A program made the position numbers and the translations under genes. This document shows positions 35,413 through 51,006 of a stretch of 64,000 nt of DNA, piece by piece. The notes under the pieces were generated by a model, which worked only from the letters and a program-made list of their open reading frames with translations, had not been told where the DNA came from and made no database searches. Position 1 is the first letter of the stretch; every line of letters starts with the position of its first letter. This stretch comes from Rhodococcus sp. 1163 (lineage in GTDB: Bacteria > Actinomycetota > Actinomycetes > Mycobacteriales > Mycobacteriaceae): the NCBI RefSeq assembly GCF_002091985.1, contig NZ_MKKX01000018.1, forward strand, positions 412,456 through 476,455, in the 5' to 3' direction.

Positions 35413-36891
35413 TCAGTCGCCCGACCGTGCCTCGGTACGTGCCGCACCCGAGGGAACGCCGTTCGGGCCGTCGATCTCCTGCGCGAAAGTTCCGATACCG
35501 AACGCAACAGCCGATGCGTTCAAGCCCAAAGCTGTTCGGTCGATATTGGCGAGGGTGTCTTCGGCGGTGTGGTAATTCTGGTCGAACGTTTCCTCGGCCG
35601 TCCCACCCCATTTGGCCGCCTGCTCGGGAGATTTCTCCTCGTCCGCGCCGCTGAACACTCCCCCGGACGGAATTCCGACGTCGATGAACGGACCGTAATC
35701 GGAGCGGCCGTCGAAGTCGGTCCCGTCAGCTGCGATGCCCTCTTGCTGCAGACGCTCGAGAAATACCCGCTCGATCGCTTCCGATCCCGGCGGTCCCGCC
35801 GGAGCGCCGACCTTGTCCGAATCGTCACCGTCGTAGGCGAGGTATCCGGCGTTGTGCGAGGCGATCATGTCGAAATTCAGATACAGCGCAATTGCCGCTT
35901 CTTCCTCCTCGCTCAGTCCCTCGACATATTTGGTCGACCCCACGAGCCCCGGCTCCTCGGCCCCCCAGAACGTGAAACGCACGGCGTTGGTGATGTCGGG
36001 CTCGCTTCCCATTTTCAGGGCTGTCTCGAGAACCGCAGCCGTGCCGCTGCCGTTGTCGTTGATGCCCGGCCCCTCGGGAACGCTGTCGAGGTGAGCGCCT
36101 GCGACGACGACGTTGTCGGTGCTGCCCGTCTTGGTCTGCGCAATGACGTTGCGACTCTTGGTGGTTGTGGTTTCGGTGTCGAGAGTGAGCGTCAATTCCG
36201 GCGCCGACGCCACGATCGGTCCGTCTTCCTGGCTCACGCCACCGGCAGGAATCTTCGCGATGTCCGCGCTACCGAGCGTGCCGCCGTCGAGAGGTCCCGG
36301 CTCGTTGTTGACCACGATGATCGCGAGCGCACCCAGTTCTGCTACGACGGTCTGTTTCGCGCCGAACGGGCACACGCCTCGGTCGACGACGACGATGGCA
36401 CCGGACACCTCGAGGCCGTTGTAATCCGTTGCCTCGCAACCAGGTGACCCATCGGCCGGGGCGCGCACCACCCGTGCGGTGATGCCGTCCGGTGGAGACG
36501 ACGGTGAATAAGTCAGAGCGCTGACCGAGAGTTGCTGCTCACCTGCAGAGAGCAGTTGGGTGTCGGCGGTGAATTGATCGAACTCGAATTCGGGTGTCTC
36601 CACCGCAAATCCGGCGGACTCGAGCTGATCGACGACGTAGTCGACACTTGCGTCGTATCCAGCAGTACCCGCTGCGCGATTACCGTTGTTGTCGGTGGCA
36701 ATTCGCTCGAGTTGTTCCAAGTGAGCGATGACGTTCTCTTCGGTGACGGCATCGGCAAGCCCCCGGCCGTCTGCTGTCGCAACCGGGGTAGGAGCAGAAA
36801 TGGCCGGTTGTTCCTCATCCGAAGACGAGGAACAACCGGCCACCACGAGCATGCCTGCTGCGAAACCTGCAAGAAGGGTCATCCGTCGCAT
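35413..36891 (-). CDS. LpqL-like M28 lipoprotein aminopeptidase with PA domain
   Basis: A 492-residue lipoprotein: signal ending VVAGCSSSS, an M28 zinc peptidase split by a protease-associated insert (VSGAIVVVDRGVCPFGAKQT). Zinc and catalytic residues lie in VAGAHLDSVPEGPGINDNGS, TFWGAEEPGLVGS, YLNFDMIAS and NYHTAEDTLANID. Orthologous in position and layout to M. tuberculosis LpqL (Rv0418), next to the thi genes. It acts at the cell surface, probably releasing N-terminal residues from peptides. Confidence 0.92.
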   Translation of the reverse strand: MRRMTLLAGFAAGMLVVAGCSSSSDEEQPAISAPTPVATADGRGLADAVTEENVIAHLEQLERIATDNNGNRAAGTAGYDASVDYVVDQLESAGFAVETPEFEFDQFTADTQLLSAGEQQLSVSALTYSPSSPPDGITARVVRAPADGSPGCEATDYNGLEVSGAIVVVDRGVCPFGAKQTVVAELGALAIIVVNNEPGPLDGGTLGSADIAKIPAGGVSQEDGPIVASAPELTLTLDTETTTTKSRNVIAQTKTGSTDNVVVAGAHLDSVPEGPGINDNGSGTAAVLETALKMGSEPDITNAVRFTFWGAEEPGLVGSTKYVEGLSEEEEAAIALYLNFDMIASHNAGYLAYDGDDSDKVGAPAGPPGSEAIERVFLERLQQEGIAADGTDFDGRSDYGPFIDVGIPSGGVFSGADEEKSPEQAAKWGGTAEETFDQNYHTAEDTLANIDRTALGLNASAVAFGIGTFAQEIDGPNGVPSGAARTEARSGD

Positions 36892-36915
36892 GCATGCACC
36901 TTAACTGCACATAGG

Positions 36916-37713
36916 TCAGGCGTCTCGGCGATTCGTCACCAACACTGCGGCCCCGAAGATGACAGCGGTGAACACGATGAAGTAGATCAGGCTACCGATG
37001 GGTCCCCAGTGGAAGTCGATGCCGCCGTCCTGACCGAGGAAGTTGCTGGTGTTCGCCCACGGCAAGAACGGTTGAACCGCACGACCGAAAGAGCCGAACA
37101 AACCGAACAGATTCTCGATGACCAACGGCCACAGCAGCAGTAGTGCGATAGCACCCGCCGACTGCCGAAGCAGCGCACCGACACCGACCGCGATGATGAC
37201 CTGAAGGAACGCCAGAATGGCCGTGCCGTAGATGACGCGCCAGGTGCCGTCGGTGTCGAAGCTCAGCAGTATTCCGGCGTCGGGACCTGCGGTTGCCTTT
37301 GCCAGGTAGAACGCTCCGAGGCCGAGAACCAAACTGAGTAAGAAGCCGAAGACTCCGATCAGCAGCGCTTTGGACGTCAGTACTGCGGCTCGGTTCGGGA
37401 TGGCCTGAAAGGTGGTCCTGATGACGCCGAAGCGGTATTCGCTGGTGACCGTCAAGGCCGCCAGAATCATCAGCACCATTGCGCCGAATCCACCGACACC
37501 GCTGCCTACTGCCTCGAACGCGGACGGAAAGAACGGTTCGAAGTCGGGCTGATCACCCTGTGCGACTTGATTGTTGTAAGAATTGACACCCAATTTTGAC
37601 GTGATGCCGACGATCGCCGCCAAGCCGAGTCCGAGCACGATGATGGCTATCGTGCACCACCATGGCGACTTGGTCGAGGTGATTTTGATTCGTTCCGCTG
37701 CCAGGACACCCAT
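36916..37713 (-). CDS. ABC-2 type transporter permease
   Basis: A 265-residue membrane protein with six helices: a first near residue 20, a long outward loop, then pairs around GFGAMVLMILAALTVTSEYR, VLTSKALLIGVFGFLLSLVL and a C-terminal SLIYFIVFTAVIFGAAVLV. The TSEYRFGVIRTTF segment after helix 2 is typical of ABC-2 permeases of the export type. Its ATG overlaps the last base of the ATPase stop, so the two form one transporter. The substrate is unknown. Confidence 0.9.
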   Translation of the reverse strand: MGVLAAERIKITSTKSPWWCTIAIIVLGLGLAAIVGITSKLGVNSYNNQVAQGDQPDFEPFFPSAFEAVGSGVGGFGAMVLMILAALTVTSEYRFGVIRTTFQAIPNRAAVLTSKALLIGVFGFLLSLVLGLGAFYLAKATAGPDAGILLSFDTDGTWRVIYGTAILAFLQVIIAVGVGALLRQSAGAIALLLLWPLVIENLFGLFGSFGRAVQPFLPWANTSNFLGQDGGIDFHWGPIGSLIYFIVFTAVIFGAAVLVTNRRDA

Positions 37714-38684
37714 CAGAGTGAACCACCCATCGCTTGCTGAATGTTCGGATCTTCGGCACCTTCGCCGTGGAATTGCACGTCGTGTCCGGTGAGCTTCATG
37801 AATGCTTCCTCCAACGACCCACGCTGCGAGGACAACTCGTGTAGCACGATGCCGGCACGGCCGGCGATGTCACCGATCGCATCCGTGGACGAGTCGACGA
37901 CGACGAGCGAGGGCTGAAGCTCCTCTGCCGAGTCCGGTTCGCGCACCGTCAATCCGGCGGAGGTCAAGGCACTGCGAAGCGCGTCGAGCTGCGGGCTTCG
38001 AACTCGGACCGAGGCCTCGGACGCGTGGTCGATGAAATCCTGGACCGAAGAGTCGAAGATCAGCTTTCCGCGACCGATCACCACGAGATTTTCTGCTGTC
38101 TGTGCCATTTCGGACAGTAGGTGGCTCGAGACGAGGACCGTTCTGCCTTCGGCGGCGAGGCGCTGCATGAATTTGCGGATCCAGACGATGCCTTCGGGGT
38201 CGAGCCCGTTGACCGGCTCGTCGAAAAGGAGGACTTTCGGGTCACCCAGAAGCGCACCGGCAAGACCGAGTCGCTGTGACATACCGAGCGAGAACCCACC
38301 CGCGTTCTTCTTCGCGACGTCGGTGAGGCCGACGAGCCGAAGCACCTCGTCCACTCGAGACCTCGCGATGTCGTTGGAGGCTGCCATCCACTCGAGATGC
38401 GCCCGCGCAGAGCGATTGGGATGTACCCATTTGGCATCCAGCAGCGCACCGACCGTCCGAAGCGGCTGCTTGAGTTGGTTGTAGCGCTTGCCCTCGATCA
38501 GCGCCTCCCCACTGGTGGGGCGGTCCAATCCGAGGATCATGCGCATGGTGGTCGACTTGCCCGCACCGTTGGGTCCGAGGAACCCCGTGACGATGCCGGG
38601 CTTCACCGTGAAGGTCAGGTCTTCGACCGCCTTGGTGTTTCCGAACTGTTTGGTCAGTCCTTTGACTTCGATCATGGGACTCAC
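37713..38684 (-). CDS. ABC-2 type transporter ATPase
   Basis: A 323-residue ATPase: Walker A GPNGAGKST, signature FSLGMSQRLGLAGALL, Walker B VLLFDEPVNGLDPEG and switch SSHLLSEM, followed by a 100-residue C-terminal regulatory tail. It is the DrrA/BcrA-like type that powers export by ABC-2 permeases. It starts at GTG 38684 or, more probably, ATG 38675 (MIEVKGLTKQFG). It lies between thiG and lpqL in the block. Confidence 0.93.
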   Translation of the reverse strand: MSPMIEVKGLTKQFGNTKAVEDLTFTVKPGIVTGFLGPNGAGKSTTMRMILGLDRPTSGEALIEGKRYNQLKQPLRTVGALLDAKWVHPNRSARAHLEWMAASNDIARSRVDEVLRLVGLTDVAKKNAGGFSLGMSQRLGLAGALLGDPKVLLFDEPVNGLDPEGIVWIRKFMQRLAAEGRTVLVSSHLLSEMAQTAENLVVIGRGKLIFDSSVQDFIDHASEASVRVRSPQLDALRSALTSAGLTVREPDSAEELQPSLVVVDSSTDAIGDIAGRAGIVLHELSSQRGSLEEAFMKLTGHDVQFHGEGAEDPNIQQAMGGSL

Positions 38685-38758
38685 TGTCCACTACCGAACC
38701 ACCCCTGCGCATCACCCAGGAGTCGCGACCGAGGGTCATCCTTAGGGATGATGCGCCG

Positions 38759-39715
<957 letters not shown>

Positions 39716-39719
<4 letters not shown>

Positions 39720-40777
39720 TGTTTCCTATCTGTGGTGAATCGGGCCGGGTCTGCGGCCTTCGCTTCGATGAGTGCGTCGTCTTCCAGTAGTGCAGCGACC
39801 GCGTCTGCGGTGATGGGCGTCAACAGGATTCCATTGCGGCCGTGGCCCGAGGCGACGATGACGCGGTCGGAGATCTTGCCGATGAGTGGCAACCCATCGG
39901 GGCTCATCGGTCGCAGGCCTGCCGCGCATTCGTGAAGTTCGTATTCGCCGAGGCCCGGCATCAACCGCTCTGCGTCGGCGATGAGGTCGCGGACGCCTGC
40001 GACGGTGACCTGGGTGTCCTGACCCGATTCGTATTGTGTGGCCCCGAGAACCAATCCGTCTCCGCGCGGCACCAGGTAGATCGCGCGGCCGTGGACGCTG
40101 CCGCGGATCGTTCGGGTCGGGGCAGGTGTGGCACTGGGTCTGCGTCGTAGACGCAGTATTTCGCCTTTGACTGCCCGGACCGGTACGTCGGCAAGGAGCG
40201 CGGAGGTCTGAGCGCCTGCTGCCAGCACGATGCGGTCGGTGGTCAGTGCGTCGAGATCGGTGACGGTGTCGGCGGAGAATTCGACGCCGCCGCTCACCGC
40301 TGCGGTCTGCAGTGCCTCGAGCAGCCTGCGGTTGTCGACGGCCAATTCGGTGGGTGCCAGCAGCCCGAGGCGGATGTTCGGTGCGAGGGAAGGCTCGAGC
40401 TCCCGGATCTGTGCCCGACCGAGGATCTCGAGCTGGTGACCTTGGTTTCCAACCCAGTCGGCAATGGTTCGCAGGTCCGTCGCGTCGGCTGCATCGAGGG
40501 CGACCGTCAGTGATCCGGTAGCGGAGAACACCGACGGGCCGGGGAGCGCTCGTGCGAATTCGGGCCATCTGGCGAGGGAATGAGCGCCGAGTTCGAGCAG
40601 TTCGTGTTCACCCGGCCATCCCTCGGACAGCGGGGCGAGCATTCCCCCGGCCACCCATGATGCACCGGTACCGACCGACGGATCGTGGAGCCGCACGGAC
40701 CAGCCGTCGCGCGCAGATCGTGCGGCCACCGCCAGGCCGATCACTCCCCCACCGACCACGGAAAGACTCTTGGGCAC
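39716..40777 (-). CDS. thiO: Glycine oxidase ThiO
   Basis: FAD enzyme that oxidises glycine to dehydroglycine for the thiazole ring in aerobes. The 353 residues open with the FAD motif LSVVGGGVIGLAVAARSARD, then ASWVAGGMLAPLSEGWPGE, and close with the FAD-contact region IVASGHGRNGILLTPITAD. The GTG at 40777 stands 12 bases after the TPP riboswitch core; GGTGGTGAG in between is the likely ribosome site. First gene of thiOSG. Confidence 0.95.
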
Positions 40778-40787
40778 TTCTCACCAC

Positions 40788-40884
40788 CTCACTCCCTGCG
40801 CCGGCATGATCCGGTTCAGGTATTGACGGTAAGGACTGGCGTGTCCACTCTCAGCCCCACGTACCTCGGGACTCCCGTGTATCG
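40788..40884 (-). ncRNA. TPP riboswitch (THI element)
   Basis: On the minus strand the conserved pyrimidine-sensor GGGGCTGAGAGT and the pyrophosphate-sensor ACCTGAACCGGATCATGCC followed by GGCGCAGGGAG are present in the right order and spacing, closed by a CAC/GTG P1 stem. It precedes thiO. With only about a dozen bases left between P1 and the start codon there is no room for a terminator, so ligand binding should block ribosome access. Confidence 0.95.
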
Positions 40885-40913
40885 ACTCTCGCCAACAGAC
40901 TACCGTTGCCGTT

Positions 40914-41606
40914 GTGCAAAGCGATCGGATCATCCGCAACCCGGAAGCGCGTGAGCGTTTGACATCAGCTCGGCTGTATCTGTGCACCGATGCTCGACGC
41001 GAGCACGGCGACCTCGCTCAGTTCGCCGAGGCCGCACTGTCCGGTGGCGTCGACATCATTCAACTTCGCGACAAGAACTCCGAAGGCGAGCGCACTTTCG
41101 GCCCGCTCGAAGCCAAGGACGAGCTGGCGGCGCTGGCAATTCTGTCGGCCGCCACCAAACGCCACGGGGCGCTCCTCGCAGTCAACGACCGCGCCGACCT
41201 TGCCCTCGCATCGGGCGCCGACGTGCTGCATCTCGGCCAGGGCGATCTTCCGGTCCACTATGCGCGCCAGATCCTCGGCCCCGACGTCGTCATCGGGCGG
41301 TCGACACAGAATCGAAGCCAGGCCGCTCTCGCAGCCATCGAGGACGGCGTCGACTATTTCGCAACCGGGCCGATCTGGGCCACACCGACCAAGCCGAACC
41401 GGAAAGCAGCCGGTCTGGACCTGTTGCGCAGCACCGCGGAATCCGCTCCGACGCGGCCGTGGTTCGCCATCGGCGGGATCGACGCCGAGAACGTCAACGA
41501 AGTTCTTGCCGCGGGCGCGGATCGCATCGTCGTCGTACGGGCCATCACCAAAGCTCGCGATCCACAGGCAGCTGCACGGGAGCTCAAGCTCGCGTTGCAG
41601 GGCTGA
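40914..41606 (+). CDS. thiE: Thiamine-phosphate synthase
   Basis: Joins HMP-PP and thiazole phosphate to thiamine monophosphate. The 230-residue beta/alpha barrel has [75 protein letters not shown] and [11 protein letters not shown]. The GTG at 40914 (MQSDRII) starts only about 30 bp from the outer edge of the divergent TPP riboswitch. The stop codon lies in the first of three 19-bp tandem repeats. Confidence 0.96.
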   Translation: MQSDRIIRNPEARERLTSARLYLCTDARREHGDLAQFAEAALSGGVDIIQLRDKNSEGERTFGPLEAKDELAALAILSAATKRHGALLAVNDRADLALASGADVLHLGQGDLPVHYARQILGPDVVIGRSTQNRSQAALAAIEDGVDYFATGPIWATPTKPNRKAAGLDLLRSTAESAPTRPWFAIGGIDAENVNEVLAAGADRIVVVRAITKARDPQAAARELKLALQG

Positions 41607-41645
41607 CCTCGCGTTGCAGGGCTGACCTCGCGTTGCAGGGCTGAC
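41589..41645 (+). repeat. Three perfect 19-bp tandem repeats over the thiE stop
   Basis: The unit CTCGCGTTGCAGGGCTGAC occurs at 41589-41607, 41608-41626 and 41627-41645 with no mismatch. Each copy contains CAGGGCTGA, that is, the last codons and the stop of thiE, and because 19 is not a multiple of 3 each copy supplies a stop in a different frame. Confidence 0.95.
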
Positions 41646-41661
41646 GGAGCCTAGGGCCTAC

Positions 41662-42501
41662 CTAGCCGAGCCACCCCAGCACGGTCGACGGCGAGAGCAC
41701 CTGCACCGACGTCGGGAGCCGTTGCTGCAGTCCGCGGTCCGCGGTGACCAAAGCAGTGAGTGTCGTCGACGCCTGCGCCTGTGATGCGAGTTCGTCGTCC
41801 CCACTGCCGGCGGCGTGGATGACGGGGACTCTGCTGTCCTCGAACTGTGCTGCTCGTGCTTCACCTTCGAGGACTGCCTCGATCCGGGTGAGCCAGCCGA
41901 AGCCGACACCCGGCAGCTCGACGGTTCGCGGAAGGGTGCCCGCCAGTGAGCTCAGCAACTTGCCGGTTGCGCCGCTGCGATCACGCCACCAACCGTCGGG
42001 CCTCGAGCCGAGAACGTTCGCGGTATCGAGCAGAACTCGTAGCGGGCTGATGCGCAGGGAAGCCCAGCTGGCGGCGAACCCCGGGTGCAGAGGCAGTTGA
42101 TCGACCATGTCCTCCGGAACCCACCGAAGCTCGGTGCTCTCCCCGTTCATCGTCGTGTCGAGTTGGGTGGCAGCGTCGGCGACGACGGTCGTGTAGGACC
42201 ATCCGCTCGCCATCCGAGCCGTCTCGACTTCGCCGCGAACGAACACGTTGTCGACACCGATTCCGGCTTCCTCGTCTGCTTCGCGAACAGCGGCGTGCAC
42301 GTTGGTTTCGTGCGAGTCCTTTGCGCCACCCGGCAACGCCCACGTCCCACCCTGATGGCTCCAGAGCGCTCGGTGCTGCAGCAGGACCGTCGGCTCACCG
42401 TCCGGCGATGGGGCCCGCAGTAGTAGCCCCGCCGCGCCGTGTTTGCCCCAGTGCCGCGTGCCGTCCTCACCCACAACCCACCCGTCACCGTCGCCACGCA
42501 T
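41662..42501 (-). CDS. Nudix hydrolase fused to a NYN/PIN nuclease-like domain (MutT3-like)
   Basis: Residues 1-145 form a Nudix domain with a complete box (G59, E65, R73, E74, E77, E78, G80), at the locus of mycobacterial mutT3 (Rv0413), which cleans up oxidised nucleotides. Residues 150-279 are extra: RVLLDTANVLGSRPDGWW, HAAGSGDDELASQA and TALVTADRGLQQRL give D159, D235/D236 and D255, the acidic set of NYN/PIN metal nucleases. The start ATG at 42501 is 14 bp from the divergent glnX start. Nuclease activity of the tail is inferred only from these residues. Confidence 0.87.
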   Translation of the reverse strand: MRGDGDGWVVGEDGTRHWGKHGAAGLLLRAPSPDGEPTVLLQHRALWSHQGGTWALPGGAKDSHETNVHAAVREADEEAGIGVDNVFVRGEVETARMASGWSYTTVVADAATQLDTTMNGESTELRWVPEDMVDQLPLHPGFAASWASLRISPLRVLLDTANVLGSRPDGWWRDRSGATGKLLSSLAGTLPRTVELPGVGFGWLTRIEAVLEGEARAAQFEDSRVPVIHAAGSGDDELASQAQASTTLTALVTADRGLQQRLPTSVQVLSPSTVLGWLG

Positions 42502-42514
42502 ACCGACACCCTAG

Positions 42515-43869
42515 GTGAACCTTCCGGTAGGCGTACGGACGGTCGCTCCGGCTTATATGCTCGGTGCTGTGATTGTGGTCGGCACTACGCCCTCGGCTGC
42601 CGTACCTCCTACGACGGCTGCCGTGACGTCGGAGGCCGATTCTCGACGCGAACTGCAGCGTCTGATTCGGTCCACACCGGGGCGCATGATCGCTCTGGGC
42701 CTGATACTCGTCATCGCGTTCGTAGTCACCGGCACCGTTATCTCCGTCTCGGTATCCGAGCGAGCCCGGACGCTCGACACTCTTCTCGTTCGGACCGAGC
42801 CACTCGCCAACTCGGCGCAGAACCTCTACGGCGCACTGTCCGTTGCCGACGCGGCTGCCTCGACTGCATTCATCGCCGGCGGGCTGGAGCCCCGGGACGT
42901 TCGCGATCGATACACCCAGGCGATCGGAAACGCCGGCACCGAATTGATCCGGGCATCCGACGGGCTCGCGGTTTCGGACGACGAAGCACGGACGGTTCTC
43001 ATGGAGATCGGCGCGGGCCTGCCGGTGTACACCGGACTGGTGGAGACCGCCCGTGCCAACAATCGCAGTGGCAATCCCGTCGGTGCGGCGTACCTGGGCG
43101 AGGCGTCTACGCAGATGCAGTCCTCGCTGCTGCCCCGTGCCGAACGCCTCTACGCCGAGCAGGCCGCTCGGGTATCGAACGACCAGGAACGCTTCGTCAA
43201 TCCTCCGTTCGTGGCGATCGGTCTCGTCGTGGTGTGCCTGATATTGCTGGTCCTCGCACAGATATACCTCTCTACCCGCACCCGCCGAAAGCTCAACGCG
43301 GGATTTCTCGGCGCCTCCCTCGCGATCTCGCTCCTGCTCGGGTGGATGTTGGTGGCGGGGCTGATTTCTTCGATAGCCACCGATCGCGCACTCGACCGCG
43401 GTGTTGCTCCGCTGCAGAAACTGACCTCCGGGTTCATCCTGGCGCAGCAGGCCCGCGCCGACGAAACACTCAACCTGATCCGACGCGGAAGCACCCGAGA
43501 GTTCGACGCGGAGTTCGCGCAGAACACCGACCGTCTGACCGAACTGTTTGCAGACAATGCCGATATGACCGGCTCGGTCGCCGCGTGGAAGGCCTCGCAC
43601 GAGCGGATAGACCAGGCACTCGCCGTCGGCGATTTCACTACTGCTGTCACCGTGGCCACCGGTAACGGTGTTCAGGATTCCTCGACCCAATTCCGCTTGC
43701 TCGACACGATGCTCGACAACGGAATCGACGACGCACGTGCTGAGCTGCGCGGCAATGTGGTTCGCGCCAAGTCGGTCCTGACCGGACTTGCCTCGGGTGC
43801 GATCGTCCTCGCCGTCGCCGCTGCCGCCGCAGTCGGAGCGGGGCTCATTCCGAGGTTGCGTGAGTACCT

Positions 43870-43873
<4 letters not shown>
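42515..43873 (+). CDS. glnX: GlnX-like membrane sensor protein
   Basis: A 452-residue membrane protein with four helices: one near residue 60, two adjacent around 210-280 (FVAIGLVVVCLILLVLAQIY; ASLAISLLLGWMLVAGLI) and a last one near the C-terminus. Two outward helical domains lie between them, like four-helix-bundle sensor domains. In mycobacteria the homologue (Rv0412c) relays amino-acid signals from GlnH to PknG, and the order glnX-glnH-pknG is kept here. The start may be the ATG at 42557. The stop overlaps glnH by 4 bp. Confidence 0.9.
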
Positions 43874-48349
<4,476 letters not shown>

Positions 48350-48353
<4 letters not shown>

Positions 48354-50425
48354 TGTTCGATCTCCTGGGCTTGGATGGCCGTGATGGCAACGGTATTGAC
48401 GATATCTTCCACCAGCGCACCACGAGAGAGATCGTTCACCGGCTTGCGCAGACCCTGCAGGACCGGCCCGACAGCAATGGCACCCGCACTGCGCTGCACT
48501 GCCTTGTACGTGTTGTTCCCGGTATTGAGATCGGGGAAGATGAACACCGTTGCGCGTCCGGCCACCTCGGAATTGGGAAGCTTAGACTTGGCGACCGAGG
48601 GTTCGATAGCAGCATCGTATTGAATCGGACCCTCCACCAGCAGTTCCGGGCTCCGTTCGCGGACAAGGGCAGTGGCCGCGCGAACCTTGTCGACTCCCGC
48701 GCCGGTGCCGGAATCACCGGTCGAATACGACAGCATCGCCACACGCGGTTCGATACCGAATTGCGCGGACGTCTGCGCCGAGGAAATGGCGATGTCGGCC
48801 AACTGCTCGGCCGTCGGATCGGGAACGATGGCGCAATCACCGTATGCGAGAACTCGATCCGACAAACACATCAGAAAGATCGACGACACCGTGTTCACCC
48901 CTTCGGCCGTCCTGATGATCTCGAACGAAGGCCTGATCGTGTGCGCGGTGGTGTGCGCGGCACCGGACACCATGCCGTCGGCAATTCCCTTGTGCACCAT
49001 CATCGTTCCGAAGTACGAAATATCGGTCATGACTTCGCGGGCACGCTCGATGGTCATACCCTTGTGCTTACGCAACTCGGTGTACTCCGCGGCGAACACT
49101 TCCGCATAGTCGGAAGTTGCCGGATCGAGCACCTGCGCGTCGTCGAGTTGGACGCCCAGCTCCGCGGCCCGCCGACGGATCGGCCCCTCCTCGCCGAGAA
49201 GCGTCAACTGCGCCACCCGCCGCTGCAACAAGCGACCGGCCGCACGGAGAATCCGATCGTCGTTGCCCTCTGGCAACACGATGTGTTTGCGATCGGCGCG
49301 GGCGCGATGAATGAGCTGGTACTCGAACATCTGCGGGGTCGTGACCGCGGGAATAGTCAGTTCGAGGCGGTCGAGGAGCACCTTGGCATCGACCCGCTGT
49401 TCCATCAGGGAGATAGCCGTATCGACCTTGCGCTGCGAACCCACCGCCACCCTGCCACGGGTGTTCGCCGCGGCCGACGCTGTGTCGAACGTTCCCAATC
49501 CGGTCGTCAATATCGGAAGCCGCGGACCCAATCCTGCGACAAGACGCGCGATCGCCGGATGCGGGGAAATCCCGCCGTTCATGATGATGCCCGCGAGCGA
49601 TGGAAAGCCTTCTGCCTCATGCGCATTGACCATGGCCAGAAGAACATCGGACCGATCTGCGGGCGCGATCACCACCACACCTTCGCTCAACCGCTCGAGA
49701 ATATGCTCGGCGGTCATACCGCCGACCATGACCCGCAACGCTTCACGGCGCAACAGCTCGGGGTCGCCGCTGTACATTTCGCCATCGATCGCCGTCAGCA
49801 GTTCCGCCATCGTCGGTGCAACGAGCAACGGAACTTCCGGCAGAGTCCACGCAGGCACGCCGAGCGGCTCCAGCGCAGCCGCAATCTCGTCGAGCTTGTC
49901 CGGATCACACCGGTTGGCCACGATCGCTGCCAGATGGGCGTGGTGCGCGCGGAGTTCGGCCTTGCACAGCTCGGCGTACTGCGCGACTTCCGTAACCGTT
50001 CTTCCCGAGCCGCGCAACGCCAACAGCACCGGAGCACCGAGGTTGGCGGCAATGCGCGCGTTGTATCCCAGCTCGCTCGGGCTACCGACATCGGTGTAGT
50101 CGCTGCCGACGATCACGACGGCATCGCACTGCTCGGCCACGTCGTGGAACCGCGAAACTATTTCCCCGAGCGCCATATCCGGATCGGCATGCACTTCCTC
50201 GTAGGTGACCCCCAGCGACTGCTCGTACGTCAGATCCGCAGTGGTGTGATCGATCAGCAGTTCGAGGATGTAGTCGGTTTCGGTGGTCGAGCGCGCAATC
50301 GGCCGGAACACCCCGACCCGTGCCGCCGAAGCACACAACATCTGCAGCACCCCGAGCGCAATAGTCGACTTACCGGTGTCACCCTCGGGTGAGGCGATGT
50401 AAATGGAGGAAGCAGACTCGGCCAT
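48350..50425 (-). CDS. pta: Phosphate acetyltransferase
   Basis: Transfers acetyl between CoA and phosphate; with AckA it links acetyl-CoA and acetate. It is the long, 691-residue form: an N-terminal P-loop/cobyrinic-synthase-like domain ([18 protein letters not shown]), a central DRTGG-type domain ([19 protein letters not shown]) and the catalytic C-terminal domain ([54 protein letters not shown]). The first two domains are regulatory in other bacteria. First gene of pta-ackA, divergent from the Ddn-like gene. Confidence 0.96.
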
Positions 50426-50486
50426 GCCAGCCAGACTAGCCGGTGCAGTGTTGACAGACTGTCACCCGCAGCGGGCATGATTGCTC

Positions 50487-51005
50487 ATGACCGAATCACC
50501 ATTCCCAGACGTCCGCTGGGGCAGCGAAAGCAGTATCCTCCGCAAGCCCGCCATCGCATTCGCGGCAACGAAACCGGGATCGTGGGTCATCCGACACCTC
50601 GCCGGGGTGGACCGACGGCTCCTCGAACGCACCGACGGCAGGTTCACGATCCTCGGGCCCATCGCCGCACCCGTCGTGTTGCTATCCACCACCGGCTGCA
50701 AGTCCGGCAAGATTCGAAGCAGCCCACTGCTGTACTACCGCGAAGACGATCGACTCTTCGTCGTCGGCAGCAACTTCGGCCAAAATCATCACCCGGCGTG
50801 GACGTCGAACCTCTTGAAGGAACCGCGCGCCACCGTCGCGATCGGTGGCAAGCGGATCCCGGTGACAGCGACACCGGTCACCGGCCCCGAGAAAGTCCGG
50901 ATCTACGCCGAGTTCGCCGATCTCGCCCGGGCCTATAGCGAGTACCAGTCCCGCACCGACCGCGATATGCGGATGTTTGCGCTGTCGGCTGACGCTGCAT
51001 CCTGA
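50487..51005 (+). CDS. F420H2-dependent deazaflavin nitroreductase (Ddn) family protein
   Basis: A 172-residue split-barrel protein: GRFTILGPIAAPVVLLSTTG, GKIRSSPLLYYREDDRLFVV, GSNFGQNHHPAWTSNLL and PRATVAIGGKRIPVTATPV are the Ddn/Rv3547 family hallmarks. Members reduce quinones and nitroimidazoles with reduced F420. It faces fgd1, which makes reduced F420, so the pair forms a donor-acceptor module. The start is the ATG at 50487 or the one at 50481. A repeat array lies directly after its stop. Confidence 0.92.
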   Translation: MTESPFPDVRWGSESSILRKPAIAFAATKPGSWVIRHLAGVDRRLLERTDGRFTILGPIAAPVVLLSTTGCKSGKIRSSPLLYYREDDRLFVVGSNFGQNHHPAWTSNLLKEPRATVAIGGKRIPVTATPVTGPEKVRIYAEFADLARAYSEYQSRTDRDMRMFALSADAAS

Positions 51006-51006
51006 C

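Noticed and set aside
41607..41645. 19-bp tandem repeats as a CRISPR array
   Set aside because: The units abut with no spacers and overlap the end of thiE.
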